A stretch of 5,263 bases of DNA from an uncultured Eubacteriales bacterium (lineage in GTDB: Bacteria; Bacillota_A; Clostridia; Christensenellales; Aristaeellaceae): contig CACYNZ010000266.1 in the NCBI GenBank assembly GCA_902775835.1, forward strand, positions 1 through 5,263, read 5' to 3'. This document shows positions 1-5,263 of the stretch, piece after piece. The notes under the pieces were generated by a model, which had not been told where the DNA came from, did no database searches, and was given only the letters and a program-made list of their open reading frames with translations. How positions within the stretch are numbered: position 1 is the first letter of the stretch; every line of letters begins with the position of its first letter. A program made the position numbers and the translations under genes.

Positions 1-692
1 TCCCGGATCTGATCCCGGTATTCCTGAAGCGTGGCCATTTCGCGCGTGGAAAAGCCCGAAGAATAGACATCGCATATGGCGGTGTTGATCGTGACGGACT
101 GGCCTTCCTCACAGCGGTATTCCACGCTGGTGATGCCGTCGGCGTCATATACGGTTTCATCGCGGACAATGAGGGCGTCGCCGGGATGATTCACGGTCAG
201 CTTGTAGAGCTGGGCTGTGGCAAACGGCTCGCTTTTCGGGCCGTACACAAAGAACAGGTAGATGCCGGTGCCGAGGAGAATCGCGGCGAGCACAAGAATA
301 TGAATCAGTCCGAACCTGCGGGCCGGTTTCTGCGCGGGGCCTGCAGCGGGGGGCACGGGTGCCTGCTGGGATGCATAGCCGGCGGCGTACTCACCGGTGC
401 CCGGGACAGGCTGTTGTGCATACTGCGATGCGTAGCCGGTGCCGCTGTTTTCGGGAGCCGGGGGATAGGCATACGTGCCGGGATAGGGTGCCTGAGCGGG
501 CGGATACTGGGCGGCCCCGGTCTGACCATAGCCTGTATAGGGCTGCTGCTGTGTACTGCCGCCCAGGGGAACAAAACCGGAAGACCAGGCTCCGGATGCG
601 TTTGTTCCATTGCCGGGAACAGCATTGCCGCCGGTTGCGGACGTACCGCCGGGATTGAACGGAGCCTGTCCCGGATTGGGTTGATATGTCAT
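1..692 (-). CDS. Membrane-anchored protein with P/G/Y/Q-rich tail and HlyD-like extracytoplasmic domain (3' end cut off)
   Basis: I do not recognise a specific gene. The visible 230 residues begin at an ATG (690-692) with AAGGAG five bases upstream. Residues 1-123 are low complexity, rich in Pro, Gly, Tyr, Gln and Ala, with a short imperfect repeat (GYASQ at 86-90 and 105-109). A basic stop-transfer-type flank (KPARR, 122-126) precedes one hydrophobic helix at about 127-150, so by the positive-inside rule the tail should be cytoplasmic and the rest outside. Residues 172-230 (IVRDETVY, then EEGQSVTINTAICDVYSSGF) resemble the HlyD/membrane-fusion-type proteins of Firmicutes, where an 'IRDE' strand is followed by a lipoyl-like 'dGe.V..g..ia.iys' segment and then a helical part. 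The C-terminus lies beyond the left edge. The gene follows the terminator of the transporter operon and appears to be its own transcription unit. Function is unknown; an envelope or cell-division-associated role is only a guess. Confidence 0.75.
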   Translation of the reverse strand, partial: MTYQPNPGQAPFNPGGTSATGGNAVPGNGTNASGAWSSGFVPLGGSTQQQPYTGYGQTGAAQYPPAQAPYPGTYAYPPAPENSGTGYASQYAQQPVPGTGEYAAGYASQQAPVPPAAGPAQKPARRFGLIHILVLAAILLGTGIYLFFVYGPKSEPFATAQLYKLTVNHPGDALIVRDETVYDADGITSVEYRCEEGQSVTINTAICDVYSSGFSTREMATLQEYRDQIR

Positions 693-697
693 ACGCA

Positions 698-703
698 CTC
701 CTT
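698..703 (-). promoter_or_regulatory. Ribosome binding site AAGGAG for the left-edge membrane protein
   Basis: On the minus strand AAGGAG lies five bases upstream of the ATG at 690-692. This fixes the start of the gene that runs off the left edge, giving a product beginning MTYQPNPGQ. Confidence 0.75.
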
Positions 704-725
704 CAGAACAAGTACGATCAAGCAC

Positions 726-759
726 AAAAAGAAGCCGGGAAGCAAAGCTTCCCAAGCTT
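726..759 (-). terminator. Intrinsic terminator at the end of the transporter operon
   Basis: Read on the minus strand, a perfect 7-bp stem GGGAAGC/GCTTCCC with a TTT loop (737-753) is extended by an outer AAGC/GCTT pairing (732-735 with 756-759) across a small asymmetric bulge. It is followed at once by C and then five T residues (726-730). The hairpin begins inside the TAA stop codon of the TSUP gene. The other strand has no T-run after the hairpin, so termination should act only on minus-strand transcripts, that is, on the operon coming from the right. Confidence 0.75.
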
Positions 760-1519
760 ATGATAGCACATCCACAAGGATCTTCGCAAGAAGCAGTCCG
801 AGCACGATAAGCAGCATGATCCGAATGAATCCGCTTCCTTTCCGGATGGCCAGCGTGGAACCGAGAAGGCTTCCAAGCGTGGACATGCAGGCTGCCGGAA
901 GACCGAGGAGGAACAGAACCTGGCCCAGCCGGAGATAGGATACAAGAGCCGCAATATTGCTGGACAGATTCACGATTTTAGCGGTTCCGCTGGCATCGAC
1001 CGGACTCAGTCCGAGCAGAGAGGTAAACAGGATAATGAGGAACGTGCCTGTTCCCGGACCGATCAGACCGTCATAGAATCCGATGACAGCGCCGATAAGC
1101 AGGGATACCGGTACGGTCATCCCTGAAGAAACCCGTAAGCGGGTCTGTGTCTTGCCGTGCCATGAAAGCACGCCCAGCGCCGCCAGAGGCAGAATGCACA
1201 GCAGTACGATGCGGAGCGTGCGGTCATCAAAGCGCTGCTGCAGGCTTGCCCCCAGGAATGAGGCGGGGAGCGCGGCAGCGGCGGAGACAAGCCCGACACG
1301 CCAGGACAGGTGATGCCCCTGACCGAAGCGCGCCACCGCGGTGGCCGTTCCGATGGAGGCGCTGAGCTTGTTGGTACCGGCCGCCATGTGCGCCGGCAGG
1401 CCCGCGGCAAGATAGGCGGGCAGGGAGATCAGTCCGCCGCCGCCGGCTGCGGAGTCAATGAATCCGGCCAGAAACACCAGCGGAAGAACGATCAGATAGG
1501 TGGAAAGCGTAAGCTCCAT
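758..1519 (-). CDS. TSUP (TauE/SafE) family membrane transporter, probable anion/sulfite-type exporter
   Basis: A 253-residue, strongly hydrophobic protein of the TSUP family (formerly DUF81, COG0730, YfcA-like), an inner-membrane transporter group linked to export of sulfite, sulfoacetate and related organic anions. The two family half-repeats are clear: GFIDSAAGGGGLISLP (about 19-34, followed by GTNK at 48-51) and GFYDGLIGPGTGTF (about 147-160), each starting a bundle of helices. Length is normal for the family, and I estimate about seven to eight membrane segments. The start ATG lies only six bases after the aspartate kinase stop. Its Shine-Dalgarno match (GTGGGG, 1529-1534) is weak and abuts that stop, which suggests translational coupling to the kinase. 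The TAA stop runs into the terminator, so this is the last gene of the operon. The substrate cannot be read from sequence; the neighbouring kinase does not by itself make this an amino acid exporter. Family assignment is firm, substrate unknown. Confidence 0.9.
   Translation of the reverse strand: MELTLSTYLIVLPLVFLAGFIDSAAGGGGLISLPAYLAAGLPAHMAAGTNKLSASIGTATAVARFGQGHHLSWRVGLVSAAAALPASFLGASLQQRFDDRTLRIVLLCILPLAALGVLSWHGKTQTRLRVSSGMTVPVSLLIGAVIGFYDGLIGPGTGTFLIILFTSLLGLSPVDASGTAKIVNLSSNIAALVSYLRLGQVLFLLGLPAACMSTLGSLLGSTLAIRKGSGFIRIMLLIVLGLLLAKILVDVLS
760..789 (-). promoter_or_regulatory. Candidate sigma-A promoter with extended -10 for the left-edge gene
   Basis: On the minus strand TTGCGA (784-789) is separated by 18 bases from TATCAT (760-765). 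The -10 is preceded by TGC, fitting an extended -10 (TGn). The match is 4/6 at -35 and 5/6 at -10. It lies over the last codons of the transporter gene, and the expected start near 752-753 falls within the terminator hairpin. This is a motif match only; it is the best candidate found for the gene starting at 692, because the 33 bases between terminator and start codon show no convincing promoter. Confidence 0.35.
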
Positions 1520-1525
1520 GAATGG

Positions 1526-2842
1526 TTACCCCACAAATTCCCGATAGATCGCCTGGATGGTGCGCTCAAAGTCGGCATCATCCACGCCCACAATAATGGA
1601 AAGCTCGCTGGAGCCCTGGTCAATCATGCGGACGTTGATGCCGGCCCGGCTCATGGAAGAGAACAGACGCGCGGCGGTACCGCAGTTGCTGACCATGCCC
1701 CGGCCGACGGTGGCGATAATGGACATGTTGTCATGAATGGTGAGGGAATCCGGCTCAGCCAGCTCCGCGATGCGGCGCACGATTTCCTCACGGTGGGGGG
1801 CAAGCGCGTCACCGGCCACGACCACACTGAGACTGTCAATGCCGGAGGGCATATGCTCAAAGGAAATACCGGCTTCTTCGAAGATCTGGAGAATCTTGCG
1901 GCCGAAGCCGAGCTCCGTGTTCATCATGGCCTTTTCCACGGCCACAACGCTGAAGCCCTTGCGTCCGGCAATGCCGGTGATGGTGGGAACGCTCGGCTCC
2001 ACGGGCAGGGAAAGGGAAATGAGCGTGCCGGGGTGGTCCGGGTGATTGGTGTTGCGGATGATGGTGGGAATGCCGACCTTGTGTACCGGGAACATGGCAT
2101 CTTCATGCAGAACCGTGGCTCCCATATAGGACAGCTCGCGAAGCTCGGCATAGGTGATCTGCGAGATTTCCCGGGGACTTTCCACAATCCGGGGATCCGC
2201 CATGAGGAAGCCGGAAACGTCGGTCCAGTTCTCATAGGCATCCGCCTTCACGGCGCGGGAGACAATGGCGCCGGTGATGTCGCTGCCGCCGCGGGAGAAG
2301 GTATGAATGGAGCCGTCGGCGCGCACACCGTAGAATCCGGGAACCACGGAGGGAATGCCGTCCGCGAGGAGTGCCATCATGACCACATTGGTCTTTTCCG
2401 AATCGAAGGTGCCGTCCTGCTTGAAGAAGACCACCTTGGCCGCATCCATGAAGCGCCAGGAGAGATAGTCTGCCAGCAGACGGCCGTTGAGGTACTCGCC
2501 GCGGCTGGCGCACCAGTCGGAATCGCAGCCGTCGGCAATTTTCTGACGGATCTGTTCCAGTTCGCTCTCCAGATCCATGGTCAGCTCCAGATCCCGGTGA
2601 ATGGAGCGGTAACGCTCGCTCAGCTGATCAAAAGGACCGGAGAAATCCTGGCCAAGGCTGGCCAGACGATGACACTGGTACAGAAGATCCGTGACCTTGC
2701 TGTCCCCGTCAAAACGTTTGCCGGGGGCGGAGGGGACCACATAGATGCGGGCGGGATCCGCCTCGAGAATTTCACGGACCCGGCGGAAATGCCCGGCGTC
2801 AGCCAGTGAGCTTCCGCCGAATTTTGTTACGATCTTATGCAT
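1526..2842 (-). CDS. Aspartate kinase (monofunctional, two ACT domains)
   Basis: Aspartate kinase (EC 2.7.2.4) phosphorylates L-aspartate to 4-phospho-L-aspartate, the first step toward lysine/diaminopimelate, threonine, methionine and isoleucine, in the cytoplasm. The amino acid kinase domain covers about residues 1-270: KFGGSS at 7-12, SAPGKR at 38-43, SRGEYLNG at 113-120, FSRGGSDITG at 182-191, YENWTDV at 203-209 and RELSYMGA at 235-242. Two regulatory ACT domains follow at about 288-360 and 372-435, including GFGRKILQIFEEAGISFEHM and MIDQGSSELSIIVGV. The 438-residue length and these motifs resemble Bacillus YclM/ThrD-type aspartokinase more than the alpha/beta LysC type; the feedback effector (lysine, threonine or both) cannot be told. 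I chose the ATG at 2840-2842, not one 13 codons upstream, because AAAGGAG lies eight bases before it and the product then begins at the conserved kinase strand. It overlaps the end of the GNAT frame by eight bases. No lysine riboswitch or T-box leader is present, since upstream sequence is coding. Confidence 0.96.
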   Translation of the reverse strand: MHKIVTKFGGSSLADAGHFRRVREILEADPARIYVVPSAPGKRFDGDSKVTDLLYQCHRLASLGQDFSGPFDQLSERYRSIHRDLELTMDLESELEQIRQKIADGCDSDWCASRGEYLNGRLLADYLSWRFMDAAKVVFFKQDGTFDSEKTNVVMMALLADGIPSVVPGFYGVRADGSIHTFSRGGSDITGAIVSRAVKADAYENWTDVSGFLMADPRIVESPREISQITYAELRELSYMGATVLHEDAMFPVHKVGIPTIIRNTNHPDHPGTLISLSLPVEPSVPTITGIAGRKGFSVVAVEKAMMNTELGFGRKILQIFEEAGISFEHMPSGIDSLSVVVAGDALAPHREEIVRRIAELAEPDSLTIHDNMSIIATVGRGMVSNCGTAARLFSSMSRAGINVRMIDQGSSELSIIVGVDDADFERTIQAIYREFVG

Positions 2843-2850
2843 GAGGAACG

Positions 2851-2857
2851 CTCCTTT
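2851..2857 (-). promoter_or_regulatory. Ribosome binding site AAAGGAG deciding the aspartate kinase start
   Basis: AAAGGAG on the minus strand sits eight bases before the ATG at 2840-2842, inside the last codons of the GNAT gene. It favours this start over the in-frame ATGs further upstream at 2879-2881 and 2873-2875, which would add 11 to 13 non-conserved residues. Confidence 0.75.
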
Positions 2858-3248
2858 CTTGCGTGTAACTGTCATGATCATTCAGCCGTCCCATCAGCAG
2901 GACATCCAGATAGGTACCGTCCCGGAAGACTTCCTGCCGCAGGCAGCCTTCCTGCTCAAAGCCGCAGCTGAGATAGCAGCGGACGGCACCGGTATTGCTG
3001 GACAGCACGCTGACCTTGAGGCGGTGCAGGTTCATCTGGTCGAAGCAGAACCGGCAGAGCAGGGACAGGGCATCACGGCCGTAACCTTTCTGACGGAAAG
3101 GATGGCCGATCAGGATGTTCAGTTCGGCACAACGGTTTTTCCAGTCCACGGATGCTATGCCGCACCGGCCGACCATTTCTCCGCTCAGGGTTTCCACGGC
3201 AAACTGGTATTCACCGCGGGTGAGACGCGACTGGGAGGAAATGAACTG

Positions 3249-3261
3249 CATTTCATCCTCC
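3249..3261 (-). promoter_or_regulatory. Possible termination-reinitiation site inside the broken GNAT gene
   Basis: On the minus strand GGAGG (3257-3261) is followed after five bases by ATG (3249-3251) in the downstream GNAT frame. The TGA that ends the upstream GNAT frame (3253-3255) lies between them. A ribosome stopping there would sit on a good Shine-Dalgarno and start codon and could make a 138-residue product beginning MQFISSQSRL. The arrangement is visible; use in the cell is inference, and it may be chance because GGAGG here also encodes Met-Glu-Asp of the normal protein. Confidence 0.3.
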
Positions 3262-3395
3262 ATGGTGGCGGGAAACGGAATGCCGCGGTACATGAGGACG
3301 CGCGGTTTCCGGATGATTCACAAAAAGAGCGTCACTCTGGACGTCAGCAGGCTCAAAAGCCCGCAGACGCACATACTGGCCCTGGAACATGTCTG

Positions 3396-3402
3396 CCTCC
3401 TT
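3396..3402 (-). promoter_or_regulatory. Ribosome binding site AAGGAGG for the GNAT gene
   Basis: AAGGAGG directly follows the TAG stop of the deacetylase gene (3403-3405) and lies five bases before the ATG at 3388-3390. It is the strongest Shine-Dalgarno in the window and is the main evidence that the GNAT gene begins here and not at the internal ATG at 3291-3293, which has none. Confidence 0.85.
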
Positions 3403-4779
3403 CTATACGTCCGGAAGAGTGTCAATCTCATCCTCGGTGAGCTGCAGAATCACGGGCTTTTCCGGATCTGCAGACGCATGCTGCGCGGTCAGGTCGGTGG
3501 GCGTCAGAAGAAGCTGCAGCTCGTCATCTGCGTCATCGTCTACAAGATAGGACGCGTGATCCGTATCGTCCATGGTCTCTTCCTCGCCGAGCTCCACGTC
3601 CTCACTTTCTGGCTCGGGATACCCGAGATGTTCCATGAAGTCCTTTTTCCCGGTATCCGGACCGACCCTGGACATGTACAGTCCAAAGAGACGGCTGTCA
3701 CAGGGACCGCCCTCTTCCATGACCCATCCGCGCCGGATCTGGCTGTCATGAAAGCGGAAGGCATCCATGGCTACCTGCATGCCTGTGAGCCCGTCGAAGC
3801 GGGCGAGGGGGACGGACCAGTCCATGAGCACCTGCTGTTCCTTCCAGAGATGTACATAGAGTTTCTGCACCTGCCAGGTTCCGTATTCCTTGGCACTGGG
3901 CGGATACTTGGCAGAGGAGGCAGCCATGTCCACCGCCCTGATGGTTGCGTCCGCCGTGACCTGATGGCCCGCGTGCCCGTACTCTCCATGGACGTCATGC
4001 GTGACCACCACGCGCGGACGGTATCGGCGGAGCTGACCGACAATGGAGCGTTCCACGGAATCCCGGCCCCAGCGGCGGTACTGTGCATTCATGGTGGATG
4101 CCACTGAATCGCCGAAACCGAGCAGCGAGGGATAGCGGGTCACCCCGCAGTGCCAGAGCGCATCGAGAAGCTCCAGACGGCGGTAGGGCGTGGAGGGAAC
4201 CAGGGTGACGGTCTGGACTTCCAGTCCGCGCTCGCCGGCGTAGGTGGGCAGAAGTCCGGCAAACCAGAGCAGCTCGTCATCCGGATGGCAGGAGATGAGC
4301 ATGAGGTCGCATGCACCGCCTTCATGCCAGATCTGCACGTCCTCCGGCCGGGTGCCGGCTGAATACAGGCCGAGCTCAGTGAGAAACAGCCGGGCCCGGG
4401 AAGTATTGTGAATCCTCAGACGCACGGTTTTTTCAGGCAGCTCATAGCCTTCGGAGAGGAAACGTCCGCCTTCATCCAGCTTGTGCCAGGAAGCTCCGTC
4501 AAAGACTTCCACGGTATAACTCACGGCGCGGTCATAGTGGCGCAGCTGCAGGTAGCCCATTTCCAGACCGCCGCAGTCAATCTCCAGGGTTTTGCCGGCC
4601 AGCAGCGGGGCGTAGGTGCGGTAGTCTCCGTCAAGGCACTTGCGCACATCACGGAAGCTGTGGCCCTCCTGGGTAAACGAGGCGAGACTGGCAAGACTGG
4701 AGGCCTGCTGGGCTGAGCCCGGAGCGGCCAGGAGCATGAGACCCACCAGAAAAATGATCAGACACAGGAATTTACGCAT
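3403..4779 (-). CDS. Secreted PIG-L/LmbE-family deacetylase with N-terminal discoidin-like domain and acidic C-terminal tail
   Basis: A 458-residue protein. Residues 1-24 form a signal peptide (MRK, hydrophobic core to about 19, GSA just before a likely cut near 23/24), so it should act outside the membrane. Residues 30-140 look like a galactose-binding/F5-8 type C (discoidin-like) beta domain: 'CLDGDYRTY', 'YTVEVFDGASWHKL' and 'LFLTELGLYS' fit its usual pattern. Residues 155-345 are the PIG-L fold, with the zinc/catalytic motif CHPDDE (164-169) and the second metal-site motif HDVHGEYGHAGH (261-272). Family members are zinc-dependent N-acetylglucosamine deacetylases acting on sugar conjugates; an envelope glycan substrate is an inference. 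Residues 388-458 are an acidic, low-complexity extension not expected of the core family. The start follows GAGGAA by four bases; that site overlaps the helicase stop, with an 8-base gap, so the two genes are probably co-transcribed. The true substrate is unknown. Confidence 0.88.
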   Translation of the reverse strand: MRKFLCLIIFLVGLMLLAAPGSAQQASSLASLASFTQEGHSFRDVRKCLDGDYRTYAPLLAGKTLEIDCGGLEMGYLQLRHYDRAVSYTVEVFDGASWHKLDEGGRFLSEGYELPEKTVRLRIHNTSRARLFLTELGLYSAGTRPEDVQIWHEGGACDLMLISCHPDDELLWFAGLLPTYAGERGLEVQTVTLVPSTPYRRLELLDALWHCGVTRYPSLLGFGDSVASTMNAQYRRWGRDSVERSIVGQLRRYRPRVVVTHDVHGEYGHAGHQVTADATIRAVDMAASSAKYPPSAKEYGTWQVQKLYVHLWKEQQVLMDWSVPLARFDGLTGMQVAMDAFRFHDSQIRRGWVMEEGGPCDSRLFGLYMSRVGPDTGKKDFMEHLGYPEPESEDVELGEEETMDDTDHASYLVDDDADDELQLLLTPTDLTAQHASADPEKPVILQLTEDEIDTLPDV

Positions 4780-4783
4780 GCTT

Positions 4784-4789
4784 TTCCTC
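4784..4789 (-). promoter_or_regulatory. Ribosome binding site GAGGAA for the deacetylase
   Basis: GAGGAA lies four bases before the ATG at 4777-4779 and shares bases with the TGA stop of the upstream helicase gene (4788-4790). This supports coupled translation and places the start just before the signal peptide. Confidence 0.65.
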
Positions 4790-5263
4790 AGACTTCCGCG
4801 GCACGGTTTGACAGGCGCGCCGCCAGCGTGGTATAGCGCCGGGAAATATGGTCATTATGGACCATCTGGGCGATGACATCCTCCCGGCCCACCAGGACCA
4901 CCAGGTCCCGGGCACGGGTCAGGGCGGTATAGAACAGGTTTCGGGTCAGCAGCATGGAAGGTCCGGGCATGGCGGGTATGACCACCACAGGGAATTCGCT
5001 GCCCTGGCTTTTGTGTACGGTCAGGCAGTAGGCGAGGTCCAGATCTTCCAGCGTATCGCTGGTATAGACGGCTTCCCGGTCATCGTCAAAGATGACCTTG
5101 AGCAGGTGATCTTCTGCATCCACAAAGGAGACGTAGCCGATATCGCCGTTGAACACGCCGGTACCCTCCTCGGAGACGGAAAGGCGTGTCCATTCCAGAT
5201 CATAGTTGTTCCGGACCTGCATGACCTTGTCGCCGAGCCGGAACACGGTCTCGCCCCAGTGCA
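4788..5263 (-). CDS. recD2: RecD2-like SF1B ATP-dependent DNA helicase, C-terminal part (5' end cut off)
   Basis: The visible 157 residues are the C-terminal end of a RecD-type helicase (COG0507), a 5'-3' DNA helicase involved in DNA repair and replication stress. The segment opens with HWGETVFRLGDKVMQVRNNY and then FNGDIGYV, typical of the SH3-like region inserted in RecD2 domain 2B. It continues with helicase motif V (LTVHKSQGSEFPVVVIP, about residues 80-96) and motif VI (RNLFYTALTRAR, about 107-118), whose arginine contributes to ATP hydrolysis. The conserved ending (ISRRYTTLAARL) also fits RecD2 and not RecD of RecBCD or the TraI/MobA relaxase helicases, though the N-terminal region that would settle this lies off the right edge. 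The reading frame is open to the edge, so no start is in view. The TGA stop sits eight bases before the deacetylase gene, making this the first visible gene of the operon. Confidence 0.92.
   Translation of the reverse strand, partial: HWGETVFRLGDKVMQVRNNYDLEWTRLSVSEEGTGVFNGDIGYVSFVDAEDHLLKVIFDDDREAVYTSDTLEDLDLAYCLTVHKSQGSEFPVVVIPAMPGPSMLLTRNLFYTALTRARDLVVLVGREDVIAQMVHNDHISRRYTTLAARLSNRAAEV

Larger units (their letters stand above)
2835..3390 (-). pseudogene. RimJ/RimL-like GNAT N-acetyltransferase, frameshifted
   Basis: GNAT acyltransferases move an acetyl group from acetyl-CoA to an amine such as a protein N-terminus or small molecule. The gene starts at ATG 3388-3390 behind a near-perfect AAGGAGG. 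The first 31 codons (MFQGQYVRLRAFEPADV ... NHPETAR) match the usual N-terminal strand and helix of RimJ/RimL-type GNATs. That frame then closes at TGA 3253-3255 after 45 codons. The rest of the protein continues in the +1 frame from about 3300 to the TAA at 2835-2837, with the acetyl-CoA loop RQKGYGR and the C-terminal NTGAVRCYLSCGF signature. Restoring two bases in the GCGCG run near 3299-3303 gives an unbroken protein of about 186 residues, normal for the family (ETA-RVL-MYRGIPFP). A one-base excess would also explain it. This may be a real mutation or a sequencing error. The tail overlaps the aspartate kinase start by eight bases. Substrate unknown. Confidence 0.8.

Noticed and set aside
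693..757. Riboswitch or small RNA between the transporter and the left-edge gene
   Set aside because: The gap is only 65 bases and is accounted for by the terminator hairpin, a short spacer and a ribosome binding site.
186..938. A 250-codon plus-strand open frame with Gly/Cys-rich translation
   Set aside because: It mirrors the low-complexity P/G-rich minus-strand gene and crosses the terminator and the end of the transporter gene; its composition follows from the opposite strand.
1310..2809. A 499-codon open frame on the plus strand
   Set aside because: It lies wholly antisense to the aspartate kinase and the start of the transporter, which have clear family motifs. Its translation is rich in His, Gly and Ala with no recognisable domain, as expected from the mirror frame of GC-rich coding sequence.
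3291..3293. ATG as the native start of a 152-residue GNAT
   Set aside because: It has no Shine-Dalgarno, would lack the conserved first strand and helix, and a better start with AAGGAGG and a matching N-terminus exists at 3388-3390 in the adjacent frame.
3294..3306. Programmed ribosomal frameshifting in the GNAT gene
   Set aside because: The junction has no recognisable slippery heptamer, no stop codon in the shifting position and no evident stimulatory structure; an indel or sequence error is simpler.
3115..4107. A 330-codon plus-strand open frame
   Set aside because: It is antisense to the deacetylase and GNAT genes, has no supporting domain, and no clear ribosome binding site was seen.

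Overview
The window is a compact block of bacterial genes, all read on the minus strand, with almost no intergenic space. The organism looks like a moderately GC-rich Bacillota (Firmicutes) member, perhaps Erysipelotrichia or Clostridia. This rests on strong AAGGAGG-type ribosome binding sites, a RecD2-type helicase, an aspartokinase of the Bacillus YclM/ThrD type as I remember that family, and a membrane-anchored protein of a kind common in anaerobic Firmicutes. The taxonomic call is an inference and cannot be narrowed by eye.

In transcription order (high to low coordinates) the window holds: the C-terminal end of a RecD2-like SF1 helicase (4788-5263, runs off the right edge); a secreted PIG-L/LmbE-type deacetylase with an N-terminal discoidin-like region and an acidic tail (3403-4779); a RimJ/RimL-like GNAT acetyltransferase gene broken by a frameshift near 3294-3306 (2835-3390); a monofunctional aspartate kinase with two ACT domains (1526-2842); a TSUP (TauE/SafE) family membrane transporter (758-1519); and an intrinsic terminator directly after its stop codon (726-759). 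Gaps between these genes are 8, 12, -8 and 6 nt, so they are very probably one operon ending at the terminator. A separate gene starts at 692 and runs off the left edge. It encodes a proline/glycine/tyrosine/glutamine-rich cytoplasmic tail, one membrane helix and the start of an extracytoplasmic HlyD-like domain. A candidate extended -10 promoter for it lies over the end of the transporter gene and next to the terminator.

The operon members do not form one obvious pathway: DNA repair, envelope carbohydrate deacetylation, acetylation, aspartate-family amino acid synthesis and anion export. No phage, transposon, CRISPR, tRNA or rRNA signal was seen. I do not see a clear undescribed system. The points most worth checking are the GNAT frameshift, with its embedded stop/Shine-Dalgarno/ATG reinitiation site, and the unusual domain layout of the deacetylase. 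No stretch longer than 300 bases lacks a gene.
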